NCBI GenBank assembly: GCA_017551625.1
Contig: JAFZLF010000040.1
Span: forward strand, 97,050-161,049
Direction of reading: 5' to 3'
From: Clostridiales bacterium
GTDB lineage: Bacteria; Bacillota; Clostridia; Saccharofermentanales; Saccharofermentanaceae
Length of the DNA stretch: 64,000 nt
Position 1 is the first letter of the stretch, and each line of letters begins with the position of its first letter. Below are positions 53,548 through 62,196 of the stretch, one piece after another. The translations under genes were made by a program, and so were the position numbers. Under the pieces are notes generated by a model. That model worked only from the letters and a program-made list of their open reading frames with translations. It ran no database searches and was not told the origin of the DNA.

Positions 53548-55458
53548 ATGGGCAGGAAAAGTGTGCCTCCGGAACCAGAGCTCCTGAAGCAGTGCGGTTT
53601 CCCGCAGTTCCTCTTCATGCGCCTGCTGGGAGTATATTTTCTTCTGTCTGACCTTACGATCATCTATGCGGGAACCAGAGGGATCTCTGCCCGGAAGAAC
53701 TGGCAGGACTTCATACGGCTCTTCCCCGTCGGGGGGCTGATCCTTCTCTATACACTGCTCTTTCTGGGCGTAACGCTTCTTTACTATTTCGTCTCAAAAA
53801 AGACGAGGACCTTCGCCGGGATCTTCGATCCCGTGCTCCTGATTCTCTCGGTGATCTTCTTTTCCTGCACGATAGTCTGGCGGGGAGGAGACTTCTTCCT
53901 GGCCGTGATCGTTGCCCTGTTTGCTCTGGTATTTGTGATCTACGGCCTTTCCCGGATCCACCCGGATCTCCTGAACGGCAGAACTCCAGAGAGTGTCAGG
54001 AACGGAAAACGGTCCGCTTCGCGAAGTGAAGCTTACGTGATCTTTCCTGTCGCCGCGCTCTCCGTCGCGGTCCTGATCTTCCTCTGCGAGACAGCACTTG
54101 CGACTCATCGGATATACGGCACGACGACCTTCGACATGGGCATCTTCGAGCAGATGTTCTATAGTCTGAGCCATCGGTTCAATGCCGTCACGACCTGCGA
54201 AAGAGGCTATGCCCTCTCGCATTTCCGCGTACACGCCTCGTACATCCTCTACATGCTGGTACCGATCTATAAGGTTTTTCCGGGAGCGGAAACACTGATC
54301 GTATCTCAGGCCGTCCTCGTCGTATCCGGCGTGATCCCGGTCTACCTGATCGCGAGGAAAAAAGGATTTTCCGGCACGACGCTCTTTTCCTGCTGCGTGA
54401 TCTACCTGTTCTCGCTGGGGATCCTGTCGCCTTGCTATTTTCACTTCCACGAGAATGCCTTTCTCCCGCCTCTTCTGATGTGGATCTTCTATGCGGTCGA
54501 AAACAGAAAAAATATCCTATTTTGCATCCTGTGCGCGCTGACATGTATCGTCAAGGAAGATGCAATTCTGTTCGTAGTCTGCATCTGCCTCTATCTCGCC
54601 TTCGAGACGAAGGGAAAAGACCGCATCCGCGTGCTTCTGACCGGCAGTGCCGCGGCGGCCTATTTCCTTGCCATGAGTGCCTGGCTCTCCCGTTCCGGGG
54701 ACGGGAAGATGATGATGTCCTCCCGCATGCATACCCTGATGACTGGGGAGAACCAGAGTTCGCTTCAGATCGTCGGGAATATCCTTACCAATCCGGGACA
54801 TGCCCTGACTGTCGTCACCTCGGAGCCCGAAGCCTTCCTGATCCTTCTTGAGATGCTATTGCCGCTTCTTCTTATGCCGTTTTTTACGAAGAAAACACAC
54901 CGACTGTTCCTGATGGTCCCATTCTTCACTTTCAACCTTCTTTTCAGCGCAGCCTATGTCTACGCTGCCCAGATCCGGTACCAGTATGCATTCGGCACGG
55001 CGACACTCCTGATATATCTGGCCATCATGAACATCAGTGATTTTGATAAAGACAGAAGAACGGTTGCCATCACGTCTGTGGCTGCGGTGTCGGTCATCTG
55101 CGCAGTATGCATGGTCTCTCCAAACCTCGATCAATACGATCAATACAAGAATAATCGGGCCACATGCCAGGGGATAGCTGCCTGCCTTCAGAAGATCCCG
55201 CAGGATGCCTCCGTCACCGCTGATGACTACTATCTCCCTCACCTGGCAGCAAGAGAGGAAGTTTACGCACTGAACTTCGAAAACTTCGTCATGTCCGGCT
55301 CGAACGTCGTATCGCTTCAGGACGTACACGACACCGATTACTACGTCCTCGACCTCACGGACAATCGGGAAAGCCAGACCGCCGAGCTCCTCAAGAGCCG
55401 GGGGTACACCGAATATACAAGTTACGAAGACTATGTGATCATATACGCGAAGGGTTGA
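53548..55458 (+). CDS. DUF2079 polytopic membrane protein
   Basis: Protein of 636 residues with about 13 membrane helices. The first large outer loop has TTFDMGIFEQMFYSLSHRF, the DUF2079 pattern with the acidic residue expected of GT-C-like transferases, and a later YFHFHENAFLPPLLMW. Likely handles lipid-linked sugars or wall polymers, but no substrate is known for the family. Ends the series starting at 48743. It shares its general plan with the product at 41443. Confidence 0.8.
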   Translation: MGRKSVPPEPELLKQCGFPQFLFMRLLGVYFLLSDLTIIYAGTRGISARKNWQDFIRLFPVGGLILLYTLLFLGVTLLYYFVSKKTRTFAGIFDPVLLILSVIFFSCTIVWRGGDFFLAVIVALFALVFVIYGLSRIHPDLLNGRTPESVRNGKRSASRSEAYVIFPVAALSVAVLIFLCETALATHRIYGTTTFDMGIFEQMFYSLSHRFNAVTTCERGYALSHFRVHASYILYMLVPIYKVFPGAETLIVSQAVLVVSGVIPVYLIARKKGFSGTTLFSCCVIYLFSLGILSPCYFHFHENAFLPPLLMWIFYAVENRKNILFCILCALTCIVKEDAILFVVCICLYLAFETKGKDRIRVLLTGSAAAAYFLAMSAWLSRSGDGKMMMSSRMHTLMTGENQSSLQIVGNILTNPGHALTVVTSEPEAFLILLEMLLPLLLMPFFTKKTHRLFLMVPFFTFNLLFSAAYVYAAQIRYQYAFGTATLLIYLAIMNISDFDKDRRTVAITSVAAVSVICAVCMVSPNLDQYDQYKNNRATCQGIAACLQKIPQDASVTADDYYLPHLAAREEVYALNFENFVMSGSNVVSLQDVHDTDYYVLDLTDNRESQTAELLKSRGYTEYTSYEDYVIIYAKG

Positions 55459-55474
55459 ACTGTTTTGTAAACAC

Positions 55475-55501
55475 CTATGCAAAACAATAACTTTTGCATA
55501 G
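55475..55501. terminator. Hairpin between convergent DUF2079 and antitoxin genes
   Basis: Perfect 10-bp stem CTATGCAAAA (55475-55484) with TTTTGCATAG (55492-55501). It lies between two converging genes but lacks a strong T run on either strand. Confidence 0.45.
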
Positions 55502-55515
55502 ATTGGATCAAGTAA

Positions 55516-55731
55516 TCAAACCTGATCCATCCTGCATTCCATAGCTTCTTCCAGTGTGGTGGTCTGAGGAAGAATGCCGAAAAGAGATTCCACGTCTTTT
55601 GTCGGCTCGTCTGTCGCAGAGCATAACTTCGCAACAATCTTTCCGCGACGCGTGATAAACACGTCTTCAGTAGCGGCAAGAGCCGAATACTTACCGATAT
55701 GTGATCTGAATTCAGAAACAGTAATCGTCAT
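55516..55731 (-). CDS. Phd/YefM-family antitoxin without visible toxin
   Basis: Protein of 71 residues with the Phd/YefM N-terminal DNA-binding pattern (MTITVSEFRSHIGKY, then VFITRRGKIVAKL) and a charged C-terminal tail that would bind a toxin. The start at 55731 is 9 bases from AAGGGG; the ATG at 55740 directly abuts it. No RelE/YoeB/Doc-like gene follows on the minus strand: the frame ends against the DUF2079 gene. It is therefore an orphan or acts as a plain repressor. Confidence 0.75.
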   Translation of the reverse strand: MTITVSEFRSHIGKYSALAATEDVFITRRGKIVAKLCSATDEPTKDVESLFGILPQTTTLEEAMECRMDQV

Positions 55732-55826
55732 AGTAGCCATCCCCTTTCAAAGACATTAAATAGCAAATCACACAAAAAGACAATGTCACACTTTTAGTTT
55801 TTTTGATGATTCGATGTCACACAACT

Positions 55827-55982
55827 CAGTCTCCAAACTGTCTCTTTTCAAAGCAAAAGGAGACCCAAAGGAGACTGAGTCTCCAAACGGTCTCTTTTCG
55901 AAGCAAAAGGAGACCCAAAGGAGACCGAGTCTCTAAACGGTCTCTTTTCAAGGTAAAAGGAGACCCAAAGGAGACCGAGTCT
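55827..55982. repeat. 50-bp tandem repeat, three units
   Basis: Units start at 55827, 55877 and 55927, with six bases of a fourth. Each contains GGTCTCTTTT and AAAAGGAGACC, so every unit can fold into a hairpin, and a further GGAGACC. The period is not a multiple of three, so a short open frame across it is not a repeat protein. Together with the family 2 element it fills the 486-base gap before dnaD. Confidence 0.9.
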
Positions 55983-56023
55983 AAGAGCAACACTAAGAGA
56001 TGACATAGCCAAAAGAATAGACC

Positions 56024-56187
56024 ATTTTTCTTTTCGATAGAACCTGAAGATGGTGAGAATATGATTCTTTGGAATACATGTCAAGGAGCGATTCCGCAGG
56101 AGCGAAGCTCCGAGGACCAGCGACGGATATGTACGCCAAAGAACAGATTCGCAAGCGCTGCCAGAGGTTCTTTCGAAAGAGAAAAGG
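56024..56187 (+). repeat. Nested palindrome, family 2, copy 3
   Basis: The outer arms 56024-56045 and 56165-56187 pair with small gaps (TTTCGA and AGAACCT in common); the inner arms 56065-56082 and 56126-56144 pair around TCTTTGG. The core (56083-56125) has tip stem GGAGC-GAA-GCTCC. It sits directly upstream of the dnaD promoter. Confidence 0.8.
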
Positions 56188-56196
56188 TGCTATAAT
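56188..56196 (+). promoter_or_regulatory. Extended -10 promoter of the dnaD operon
   Basis: TG, one base, consensus TATAAT (56191-56196), 30 bases before the start at 56227. No clear -35; the outer arm of the palindrome covers that region. Confidence 0.5.
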
Positions 56197-56226
56197 ATAC
56201 ACACTATTTTCCTTAAGGAGGTCGCC

Positions 56227-57516
56227 ATGACAGCGGAAGATCGAGACAAACTCCTGCTATCGGACACGCAGGTTCCGGACCTGTTCATCACGCAGTATAT
56301 GTCTTCGCTGAACGGCGCCTCGATCCAGATCTATCTTTTCATGCTCATGAACCGTTCCTTCTCAAAGACGAAGATGACCGCGGAGTTTCTTTCCAGGAAA
56401 CTCGGCTTTCAGGAGGCGGAAGTGGAGGAGCAGCTCTTCTATCTGACCTCGGCCGGCCTTCTCGAGCGCGGCAAGGACGGCTCGCTCTCTCTTGTGGATA
56501 TCAAGGCAAGAGAAGTAGACCGCTATATCGAGTCAAAGAAAAACGGGGAGGAAGAAATGCCGCCCCAGCACAGAGATGCGGCGATGGAGAGACTGTCCAG
56601 GAGTATCAGCGATACCTTCTTCATGGGACATATGAGCTTCATCTGGCAGCGTTTCATCGACGACAGCGCGAGCATCCACAAGCTCGACTCGGTCGTCATC
56701 TATTCGCTCTTCGATGAACTGCAGAAGCGTGGGAAACTACTGAATAAGAACACCCGTCCGGCCGAAGAACTCCGAGACGAGTGGTGTAAGCGGGGCGTGC
56801 ATTCTGAAGCTGAGCTCGAGAGAGTCCTCGAGGATGACAGAAGGGTCAAGGAATGCACAGCAGCGATGGGCAAAAAGAAGCGAAAAGCGCTGGACGGCGT
56901 GGACATCGAGTTTATCCAGACATGGATCCTGGTGTACAAGATGGAGCCGGATGTGCCGCCCTATCTCTATTCTTTCCTAAGGAAAGACAAGAACAAAGAG
57001 ACGGTCACTTTCAAGCAGATGGACGAGGTCCTGCAGGAGTGGTTCGCCCATAATATCCACGATGTGGAGGGCGCGAAGAACTATGAGCAGAAGAAGCAGA
57101 ATTCAGACAGGACCGCTGCGCTGACGACGCTGTGCGGCGAGCTCTTCCGGAAAAAACTGGACGGCATGGATCTGGAGATCATCGAAAGATGGGCCAATAC
57201 CGAAGGATGGGAGGAGCCCATCATCCGCTATGCATACGAAGTGCTGCACCGTTTTATGGGCGCGATCACGCTCGCGCAGGTCGATGAGCGATTGACCCTG
57301 TGGAAGGAAAACGGGGCGGCTACGCTTACGAAAGCCCGTCAGTTCGAGTCTGAACAGAAAAAGAAGAATAAGGAAGCCTATCACGAGCGAAAGACCGTGT
57401 CTGCTTCAGGCGCTGCGGATCCGACTCCGTACATGGAGAAGGAATACAGCAAGGAGCATCTGGAGCAGAAAGAGAAAGACGACCTCGATGACCTGCTCGG
57501 TGGCGACGTGGAATAA
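56227..57516 (+). CDS. dnaD: DnaD-domain replication protein
   Basis: Protein of 429 residues. The N-terminal winged-helix part (about 1-100) is followed by a central region and two DnaD/DnaB-like helical domains, around 225-280 (EFIQTWILVYKMEPDVPPYL) and 310-365 (IERWANTEGWEEPIIRYAYE). A charged tail ends in an acidic DDLDDLLGGD. It acts with the next gene in restarting or starting replication by loading the helicase. RBS AAGGAGG. Confidence 0.85.
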   Translation: MTAEDRDKLLLSDTQVPDLFITQYMSSLNGASIQIYLFMLMNRSFSKTKMTAEFLSRKLGFQEAEVEEQLFYLTSAGLLERGKDGSLSLVDIKAREVDRYIESKKNGEEEMPPQHRDAAMERLSRSISDTFFMGHMSFIWQRFIDDSASIHKLDSVVIYSLFDELQKRGKLLNKNTRPAEELRDEWCKRGVHSEAELERVLEDDRRVKECTAAMGKKKRKALDGVDIEFIQTWILVYKMEPDVPPYLYSFLRKDKNKETVTFKQMDEVLQEWFAHNIHDVEGAKNYEQKKQNSDRTAALTTLCGELFRKKLDGMDLEIIERWANTEGWEEPIIRYAYEVLHRFMGAITLAQVDERLTLWKENGAATLTKARQFESEQKKKNKEAYHERKTVSASGAADPTPYMEKEYSKEHLEQKEKDDLDDLLGGDVE

Positions 57517-57526
57517 GGAGACGTGA

Positions 57527-58486
57527 ATGGACAGTATAATTGAGGATGTCAACCGCATCCTGGAAAACAGAAGGATCCGTAGCGAAATCCAAAGCCGCGA
57601 GAAGACCGACAGGATCATGGAGGAGTATCCGGCGATCAGGAGGATCGAAGATGAGATCGATCAGCTGGAGAAGGAACGGATGACGCTGTCGATCCGGGGA
57701 GAGCGCAGCGAGGAACTGGAGATGAGACTCCGGGAGACCCGGGAAAAGAAACAGCACGTGATGGAGGAATGCCACATCACGCCCGAAGACTTCCTGCCGA
57801 AGCCCTTCTGCAGGATATGCGGCGATACGGGTTTTGTCAGAAAGTCCGGAAGTGACGGTAAAGAGTCGATGACCTTGTGCGGATGCGTCCGTTCGATGCT
57901 TGCTCCGCTGATGCTCAGGAGGTCCGGTGTAGGGAGATACCCCGAGTATTCTTTTGAGAAAGGGGCGAAGGACTTCTACGCGGATTCGCCGACGATAGCG
58001 GCTGTCTATGACAGGCTTCGTATTCTCGCCGGTAAGGAGATGGTCCCGAATATCGTTTTCTACGGATGTCCCGGGAAGGGTAAGACCTTTCTGGCGGTCT
58101 CCGTAGCGCGGCAGTATGCCCTGCAGGGCCGTTCCTCTCTTGTGATGCGGCTGCCGGATTTCCAGGAACTCGCGATGGAACATAGAAAAGCGCTGCAGGC
58201 GTTCTACCTGGCGCCACAGAAGGAGCGCGATATCGAAGAGCGTTTCGCGTATCTGAGCGAAGCGGACCTTCTGGTGCTCGATGACCTGGGGGTGGAGCCG
58301 AGGACTGCGAATCACGAGGCAGATCTGCTCTCACTGATGGATAAGCGGTTACTGTCCGGGAAAGTGACGATCATCACGACGAACTACGATATGGATTCGC
58401 TCAGGCAGCGTTACGGCAGCCGGTTCTTCGACCGGATCGACAGAAGTTACAAGAGGATATGTTTCCGGGAGGAAAAGAAAGCATGA
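57527..58486 (+). CDS. dnaI: DnaC/DnaI-type helicase loader ATPase
   Basis: Protein of 319 residues. An N-terminal helical region leads to a zinc-binding knuckle (CRICGDTGF, later CGC), then an AAA+ domain with Walker A GCPGKGKTF, Walker B LLVLDDLGVE and sensor ITTNYD, plus an arginine finger region (RFFDRI). It loads the replicative helicase with the DnaD protein encoded 10 bases upstream. The C-terminal end overlaps the acpS start. Confidence 0.9.
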   Translation: MDSIIEDVNRILENRRIRSEIQSREKTDRIMEEYPAIRRIEDEIDQLEKERMTLSIRGERSEELEMRLRETREKKQHVMEECHITPEDFLPKPFCRICGDTGFVRKSGSDGKESMTLCGCVRSMLAPLMLRRSGVGRYPEYSFEKGAKDFYADSPTIAAVYDRLRILAGKEMVPNIVFYGCPGKGKTFLAVSVARQYALQGRSSLVMRLPDFQELAMEHRKALQAFYLAPQKERDIEERFAYLSEADLLVLDDLGVEPRTANHEADLLSLMDKRLLSGKVTIITTNYDMDSLRQRYGSRFFDRIDRSYKRICFREEKKA

Positions 58487-58881
58487 TTACCAATGGCGTG
58501 GACATCGTATCTGTCGACCGGATCCGCAGATCGCTCGAAAGAAGCGGTGAAGCCTTTCTGCGACGGGTCTGTACGGAGCAGGAGATCGCGCTTATGGGAG
58601 GTGGCAATGAAGCGCGCAGGGCCGAGTTTCTCGCCGGGCGTTTCGCCGCCAAGGAGGCGATCTCCAAGGCGCTCGGCACTGGTTTCGGCGTCCTGGGCGT
58701 AGCACTGACGGATATGGAGATCCTTCGGGAAGAATCAGGGGCACCCTATGTGGTTCTTCACGGTAAGGTGCGTGCTGTCTACGAGGAAAAAGGCGGGAAA
58801 AACGTGAGTATATCCATCTCCCATGATGGCGGCATGGCGGTCGCATTCTGCACTATCGAGTGGAAAGACAAGGGAGACTGA
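58483..58881 (+). CDS. acpS: Holo-[acyl-carrier-protein] synthase
   Basis: Protein of 132 residues that transfers phosphopantetheine to acyl carrier protein. Magnesium-binding Asp is in TNGVDIVSVDRI and Glu in GRFAAKEAISKALG; ISISHDGGMAVAF closes the domain. The ATG at 58483 follows GGGAGG and overlaps the loader stop by four bases; an earlier in-frame ATG lies within that gene. Confidence 0.94.
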   Translation: MITNGVDIVSVDRIRRSLERSGEAFLRRVCTEQEIALMGGGNEARRAEFLAGRFAAKEAISKALGTGFGVLGVALTDMEILREESGAPYVVLHGKVRAVYEEKGGKNVSISISHDGGMAVAFCTIEWKDKGD

Positions 58882-58890
58882 GGACGCAGC

Positions 58891-60087
58891 ATGAAGCAGG
58901 AATCGCGCTGGATAAAACAGCTGAAACTTAATTTCTCGAAGGCTTTCCGCAGGAAGAATAAAGAAGAGGAAGGCATCGGGAGAAGTGTTTTTGCCGAGCC
59001 GGACGGAGACTATGGGAAAGCCGAGGATCTGGCCCACGTCTGGTCGCTTAATAAGGCGGACTCGTCTGTGGCCGAGGAGAGTAAGAGCCGTTGGCCACGT
59101 CTCGTATTGGCGGCCGGAATCTTCGTCGGTCTCATGCTCTTCGTTTTCCTCGTTCTGCCGAGAGTCCTGCCGGGATTTTTTAAGAACACGGATATTGCGC
59201 TCTTCGTCGAGAATACACCGGTCCTGATCTACGATGACACGTATCGGGTCGTGAAGGTCAGTGCCTGTAGCGTCATGAGTGATGCCGACATCACAAGTGA
59301 ACGGATCACCCAGCTTCTCATGAATGAGCCGGTACGCATGCTGGAAGATAACTGTGAGAACGGCTATGTCATGATCCGCACGATGGACAATATCGTCGGA
59401 TATGTGAAGAGTGACGAGCTGAATACCGACATGTCGTCGTGTGAGCCGGATCTGCACCTGTTTAAGATCGTCATCGCCGATATTTCCAAGCGTGTCATGT
59501 CTCACGCCAGTAACGGAACCCTGATCTGTGAAGTGGCGATGAATACTGTGCTCTTCGCGGATGTCAAGCGTGACGGTGTGTATCAGGTACAGTTGCCCAA
59601 TGGCGAGAATGGATGGATCAGCAGCAGCGGTGTGATCGAACTGGGTGTCGATGAGAACACGGAAGAGGTCGGCGTGAGATACTTCGTCAGTTCCGCGTTA
59701 ACGATGGTAAATGCGACATATCTGGACGGGGGGATCACGAAGCGCGGCATCTCGATACAGGGCCTGGCCTATGTGGCTGCGGGAGTGAACGGTATCCCGA
59801 TCCCCAGAGAACTGAAAGATCAGATCAAGATCGGGACCGAGGTGGAACTGCAGTACGATGCAGTCACGGATGACCTTCTTGTCGAGAGTATCAAGCCGGG
59901 GGATCTGGTGTTCCTGTCGGATCCGTACCGGCCGGGCAGCAAGGAACCCTACGAGATGGCGATATGTACGGAGACCGGTGTGCTGCTGATGCGCGCGCAG
60001 ACAGGCACGTCTATCCGGCTTTGTAAGTACGATGCCGACTCGGATGTAGTTGAGCGGATCATCACCGTGAGGCGCCTGTTTAAATAA
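58891..60087 (+). CDS. Membrane-anchored protein with SH3-like segments
   Basis: Protein of 398 residues. A charged cytosolic N-terminus (about 1-68) is followed by one membrane helix (LAAGIFVGLMLFVFLVLP) and an external part. Two stretches resemble bacterial SH3 repeats (NGYVMIRTMDNIVGYVKSDE and NGENGWISSSGVIEL), so binding to the cell wall is plausible. The remainder is unassigned. It follows acpS by 9 bases and probably shares its transcript. It converges on the reverse transcriptase gene with a 4-base gap and no terminator. Confidence 0.72.
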   Translation: MKQESRWIKQLKLNFSKAFRRKNKEEEGIGRSVFAEPDGDYGKAEDLAHVWSLNKADSSVAEESKSRWPRLVLAAGIFVGLMLFVFLVLPRVLPGFFKNTDIALFVENTPVLIYDDTYRVVKVSACSVMSDADITSERITQLLMNEPVRMLEDNCENGYVMIRTMDNIVGYVKSDELNTDMSSCEPDLHLFKIVIADISKRVMSHASNGTLICEVAMNTVLFADVKRDGVYQVQLPNGENGWISSSGVIELGVDENTEEVGVRYFVSSALTMVNATYLDGGITKRGISIQGLAYVAAGVNGIPIPRELKDQIKIGTEVELQYDAVTDDLLVESIKPGDLVFLSDPYRPGSKEPYEMAICTETGVLLMRAQTGTSIRLCKYDADSDVVERIITVRRLFK

Positions 60088-60091
60088 TCAA

Positions 60092-61327
60092 TTAGTCCTC
60101 GTGCGGATCTTCGGAGTGATCCACGGCACGGGAACGATAGTATTCATGCACGAGGCTTCTGTAACCCAGTTCCTTTATACTCTCGTAGGAGATGCGGTAG
60201 TTGCCCTTAAAGTGGCGGCCGCGGTCTAAGTAGCGGACGTATTCCAGAAGATAGGCGTCGAGTTCCCGGAGGCTTCTATCCGTCGTGATAACAGGGAAGA
60301 ACCATCGGCTCCATGTGAAAAGATCTTCGTTTCTTTCGTTATAGAATTTCTTATTAAACGTGCGGATGAGGGCGCGTGCTGCGCGCTCGTAAGTGGCGTC
60401 ATTCCTGGTCTTCCATCGGAGAAGCTGGCGGGATTTCCTCCGGATCTTGCCTTTCAGTTTCTCCTTCGTTACATCCGAGATGTCCACCTGTCCGTCGCGG
60501 TAGCAGAAACCGAGGAATTCCCAGGGCTCGCCGGGACAGGACAGAGAGACCTTCTTCGGATTGACGGAGAGTCCTTTTGACGAGGTGATGGCGTAAAAAT
60601 CGGCGATATGGGAGTCGAGGTCTTCGCGCGAAGAAGCAAAGATCAGGATGTCGTCGGAGTAGCGGAAGTAGGAGATGCCCTTTTCTTCGAAGTAACGGTC
60701 CATCGACAGAAGATAGACGTTTGCGAAGAACGGGGAGACGGGGATGCCGGCCATGGCGCCGCGCCGCTCGGTCACTACACTTCCGTCAGGAAGGCGGCTG
60801 CGGCCTTCGCGAAGGAGCGCCTCCATGAACCACAGAAGGTCCGGATCGTCGTCGATGATCTCCTTTAGAACCGAGATCAGTGCCTCTTCCGGGATGGAGT
60901 TAAAGTAATTGCTGATATCGGCCTTGAAGCAGTAGAGGGCGTCTCTGTTCTTCTGGGAAAGAATGGCATAGATCGCATCTCTTGCGGAGCGGGAACGGCG
61001 GAAGGAATAAAGGCACGGAGCGAGCTTGTCGTCGTAGCGGTAAAGATAGAAGGCCACACCTTTGAGAAAGAGATTCTCGTCTGTGGAATAGGTGTAGACG
61101 ACGCGCTTCTTCGTCGTGCCGCTCTTATTGACGGTGCGGCGCTCGGGAAGCCCGAAGCAGTATTGGCGTGCCAGAAGGGCGCGGGCGATAGGCAGATAGC
61201 GCTGCTCCTCGACAAAGGAAACGAGCTGCTTTTTCTCCCACTTCGACAGGTACTGATGGTTGATCTTATAGGAGAGGAATTCCTCCCATGTCCCGGGGTC
61301 TTGGAGCTGTTCCAGAATGCCGCTCAT
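60092..61327 (-). CDS. Stand-alone reverse transcriptase, unassigned class
   Basis: Protein of 411 residues. RT blocks are in order: YSFRRSRSARDAIY, FKADISNYFNSI (Asp137), GAMAGIPVSPFFANVYL, FRYSDDILIFA (Asp225/226; YSDD instead of the usual YADD), GLSVNPKKV and WEFLGFCYRDG. A helical thumb-like C-terminus follows; no endonuclease or maturase domain was recognised. Block 4 differs from group II intron RTs (which have GTPQGG) and from the diversity-generating type, and the retron VTG motif is absent. Start ATG at 61327 is chosen because homology begins there; no good ribosome site. A 300-base hairpin-rich leader precedes it. Confidence 0.83.
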   Translation of the reverse strand: MSGILEQLQDPGTWEEFLSYKINHQYLSKWEKKQLVSFVEEQRYLPIARALLARQYCFGLPERRTVNKSGTTKKRVVYTYSTDENLFLKGVAFYLYRYDDKLAPCLYSFRRSRSARDAIYAILSQKNRDALYCFKADISNYFNSIPEEALISVLKEIIDDDPDLLWFMEALLREGRSRLPDGSVVTERRGAMAGIPVSPFFANVYLLSMDRYFEEKGISYFRYSDDILIFASSREDLDSHIADFYAITSSKGLSVNPKKVSLSCPGEPWEFLGFCYRDGQVDISDVTKEKLKGKIRRKSRQLLRWKTRNDATYERAARALIRTFNKKFYNERNEDLFTWSRWFFPVITTDRSLRELDAYLLEYVRYLDRGRHFKGNYRISYESIKELGYRSLVHEYYRSRAVDHSEDPHED

Positions 61328-61365
61328 AGTTGTTCTGTCAGAAGTGTCCTTTCGAGAAGTATCGC

Positions 61366-61608
61366 TTCCGCCGGTGTCAGAAGGGAGAAACTCCTGTTTC
61401 CGGTGGAAGAAAAGATAAGAAAAAAGAAGAGAAACAGCTTTGAAACAAGCATCTGCTTGTGTTACAGGATCTGTACCCGCGCCGGTTGCCTGCAAAACCG
61501 ACTGCGAAGGGGGCCGCAGTCAGAAGGCCCGGGCTTGGTCCACCGCAGGCGCGAAATCGCATTTCTCTTCTTTTCTCTATATATCGCGCATCAGAGGTTC
61601 GCTGATGA
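61366..61608 (-). ncRNA. Candidate structured RNA upstream of the reverse transcriptase
   Basis: The 302-base gap between the unknown gene and the RT holds no gene but several stems: 61366-61375 with 61401-61410 (10 bp, one G-U), ACAAGCA with TGCTTGT around 61446-61461, GACTGCG with CGCAGTC (61501-61522), and CATCAG with CTGATG (61590-61608). The arrangement recalls template RNAs encoded beside RT genes of defence or retron type, but it could also be an ordinary leader. Strand is assumed to be that of the RT. Confidence 0.35.
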
Positions 61609-61629
61609 AACGATGCTTGGTTTTCTGCA

Positions 61630-62094
61630 TCAGAGGAAGCGATGCAGACGGTTGATGATGTAGCTCTCTTCGTTCGGAGAATTCTCCAGGAAGTTGATGA
61701 GCGTCCAGCCGGAGCTCTCGGCGAACTGCTTCGAGAAGCGGTATCCGCGGGAGCCGCAGGTGTTTCCGTAGCAGCGCATGATGATGAGCTTGACCTGACC
61801 GTTCTGGGAGATGACATAGGAGAACGGGATCAGACTCTTTCCTACGCCGCCCATGGTCGTCGGAGGCACTTCTTTGGCGACCTGATAGGCCGGAAATTCC
61901 GACGGGAGGATCTTGTCGAGCTTCTGCTCGAGCGATAATTCTTCCACGACCGGAGCCTGGGGCGCCGGTGTATACTGCGGCTGCGAGGCCGGAGCGGATG
62001 TGGCCGATGAGGAATGGTTGCCGGTTACGCTGTCGATCGCATCGTTGATCGCTCTCTTCGCGGCATTGCCCAGCAATCTGTCAAAAAGTCCCAT
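61630..62094 (-). CDS. Small protein of unknown function
   Basis: Protein of 154 residues. The N-terminal part (MGLFDRLLGNAAKRAINDAI) is helical, then a Ser/Ala/Pro/Gln linker (about 27-50) and a C-terminal domain (about 52-154) with IPFSYVISQNGQVKLIIMRC and GNTCGSRGYRFSKQFAESSG, somewhat nuclease-like in outline but with no motif I can name. Strong ribosome site AAGGAGG. Same strand as the RT, 302 bases upstream of it. Confidence 0.72.
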   Translation of the reverse strand: MGLFDRLLGNAAKRAINDAIDSVTGNHSSSATSAPASQPQYTPAPQAPVVEELSLEQKLDKILPSEFPAYQVAKEVPPTTMGGVGKSLIPFSYVISQNGQVKLIIMRCYGNTCGSRGYRFSKQFAESSGWTLINFLENSPNEESYIINRLHRFL

Positions 62095-62196
62095 ATATGC
62101 CTCCTTTTCTTTCCCTAGAGGAAACGGTTAGATCTATATCTCGAGGATACCACAAAAAGCCGGGAAGAACCACATGTCGGGAACAGTTATTTCATC

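Noticed and set aside
55827..55982. CRISPR array
   Set aside because: Units are directly adjacent with no unique spacers, and there are no cas genes in the window.
55803..56003. Small open frame across the 50-bp repeats
   Set aside because: A 50-base period shifts frame at each unit, so the open frame is accidental.
60092..61629. Group II intron or classical retron
   Set aside because: No domain V/VI-like end, no maturase or endonuclease segment, and no retron VTG motif; kept as an unassigned RT.
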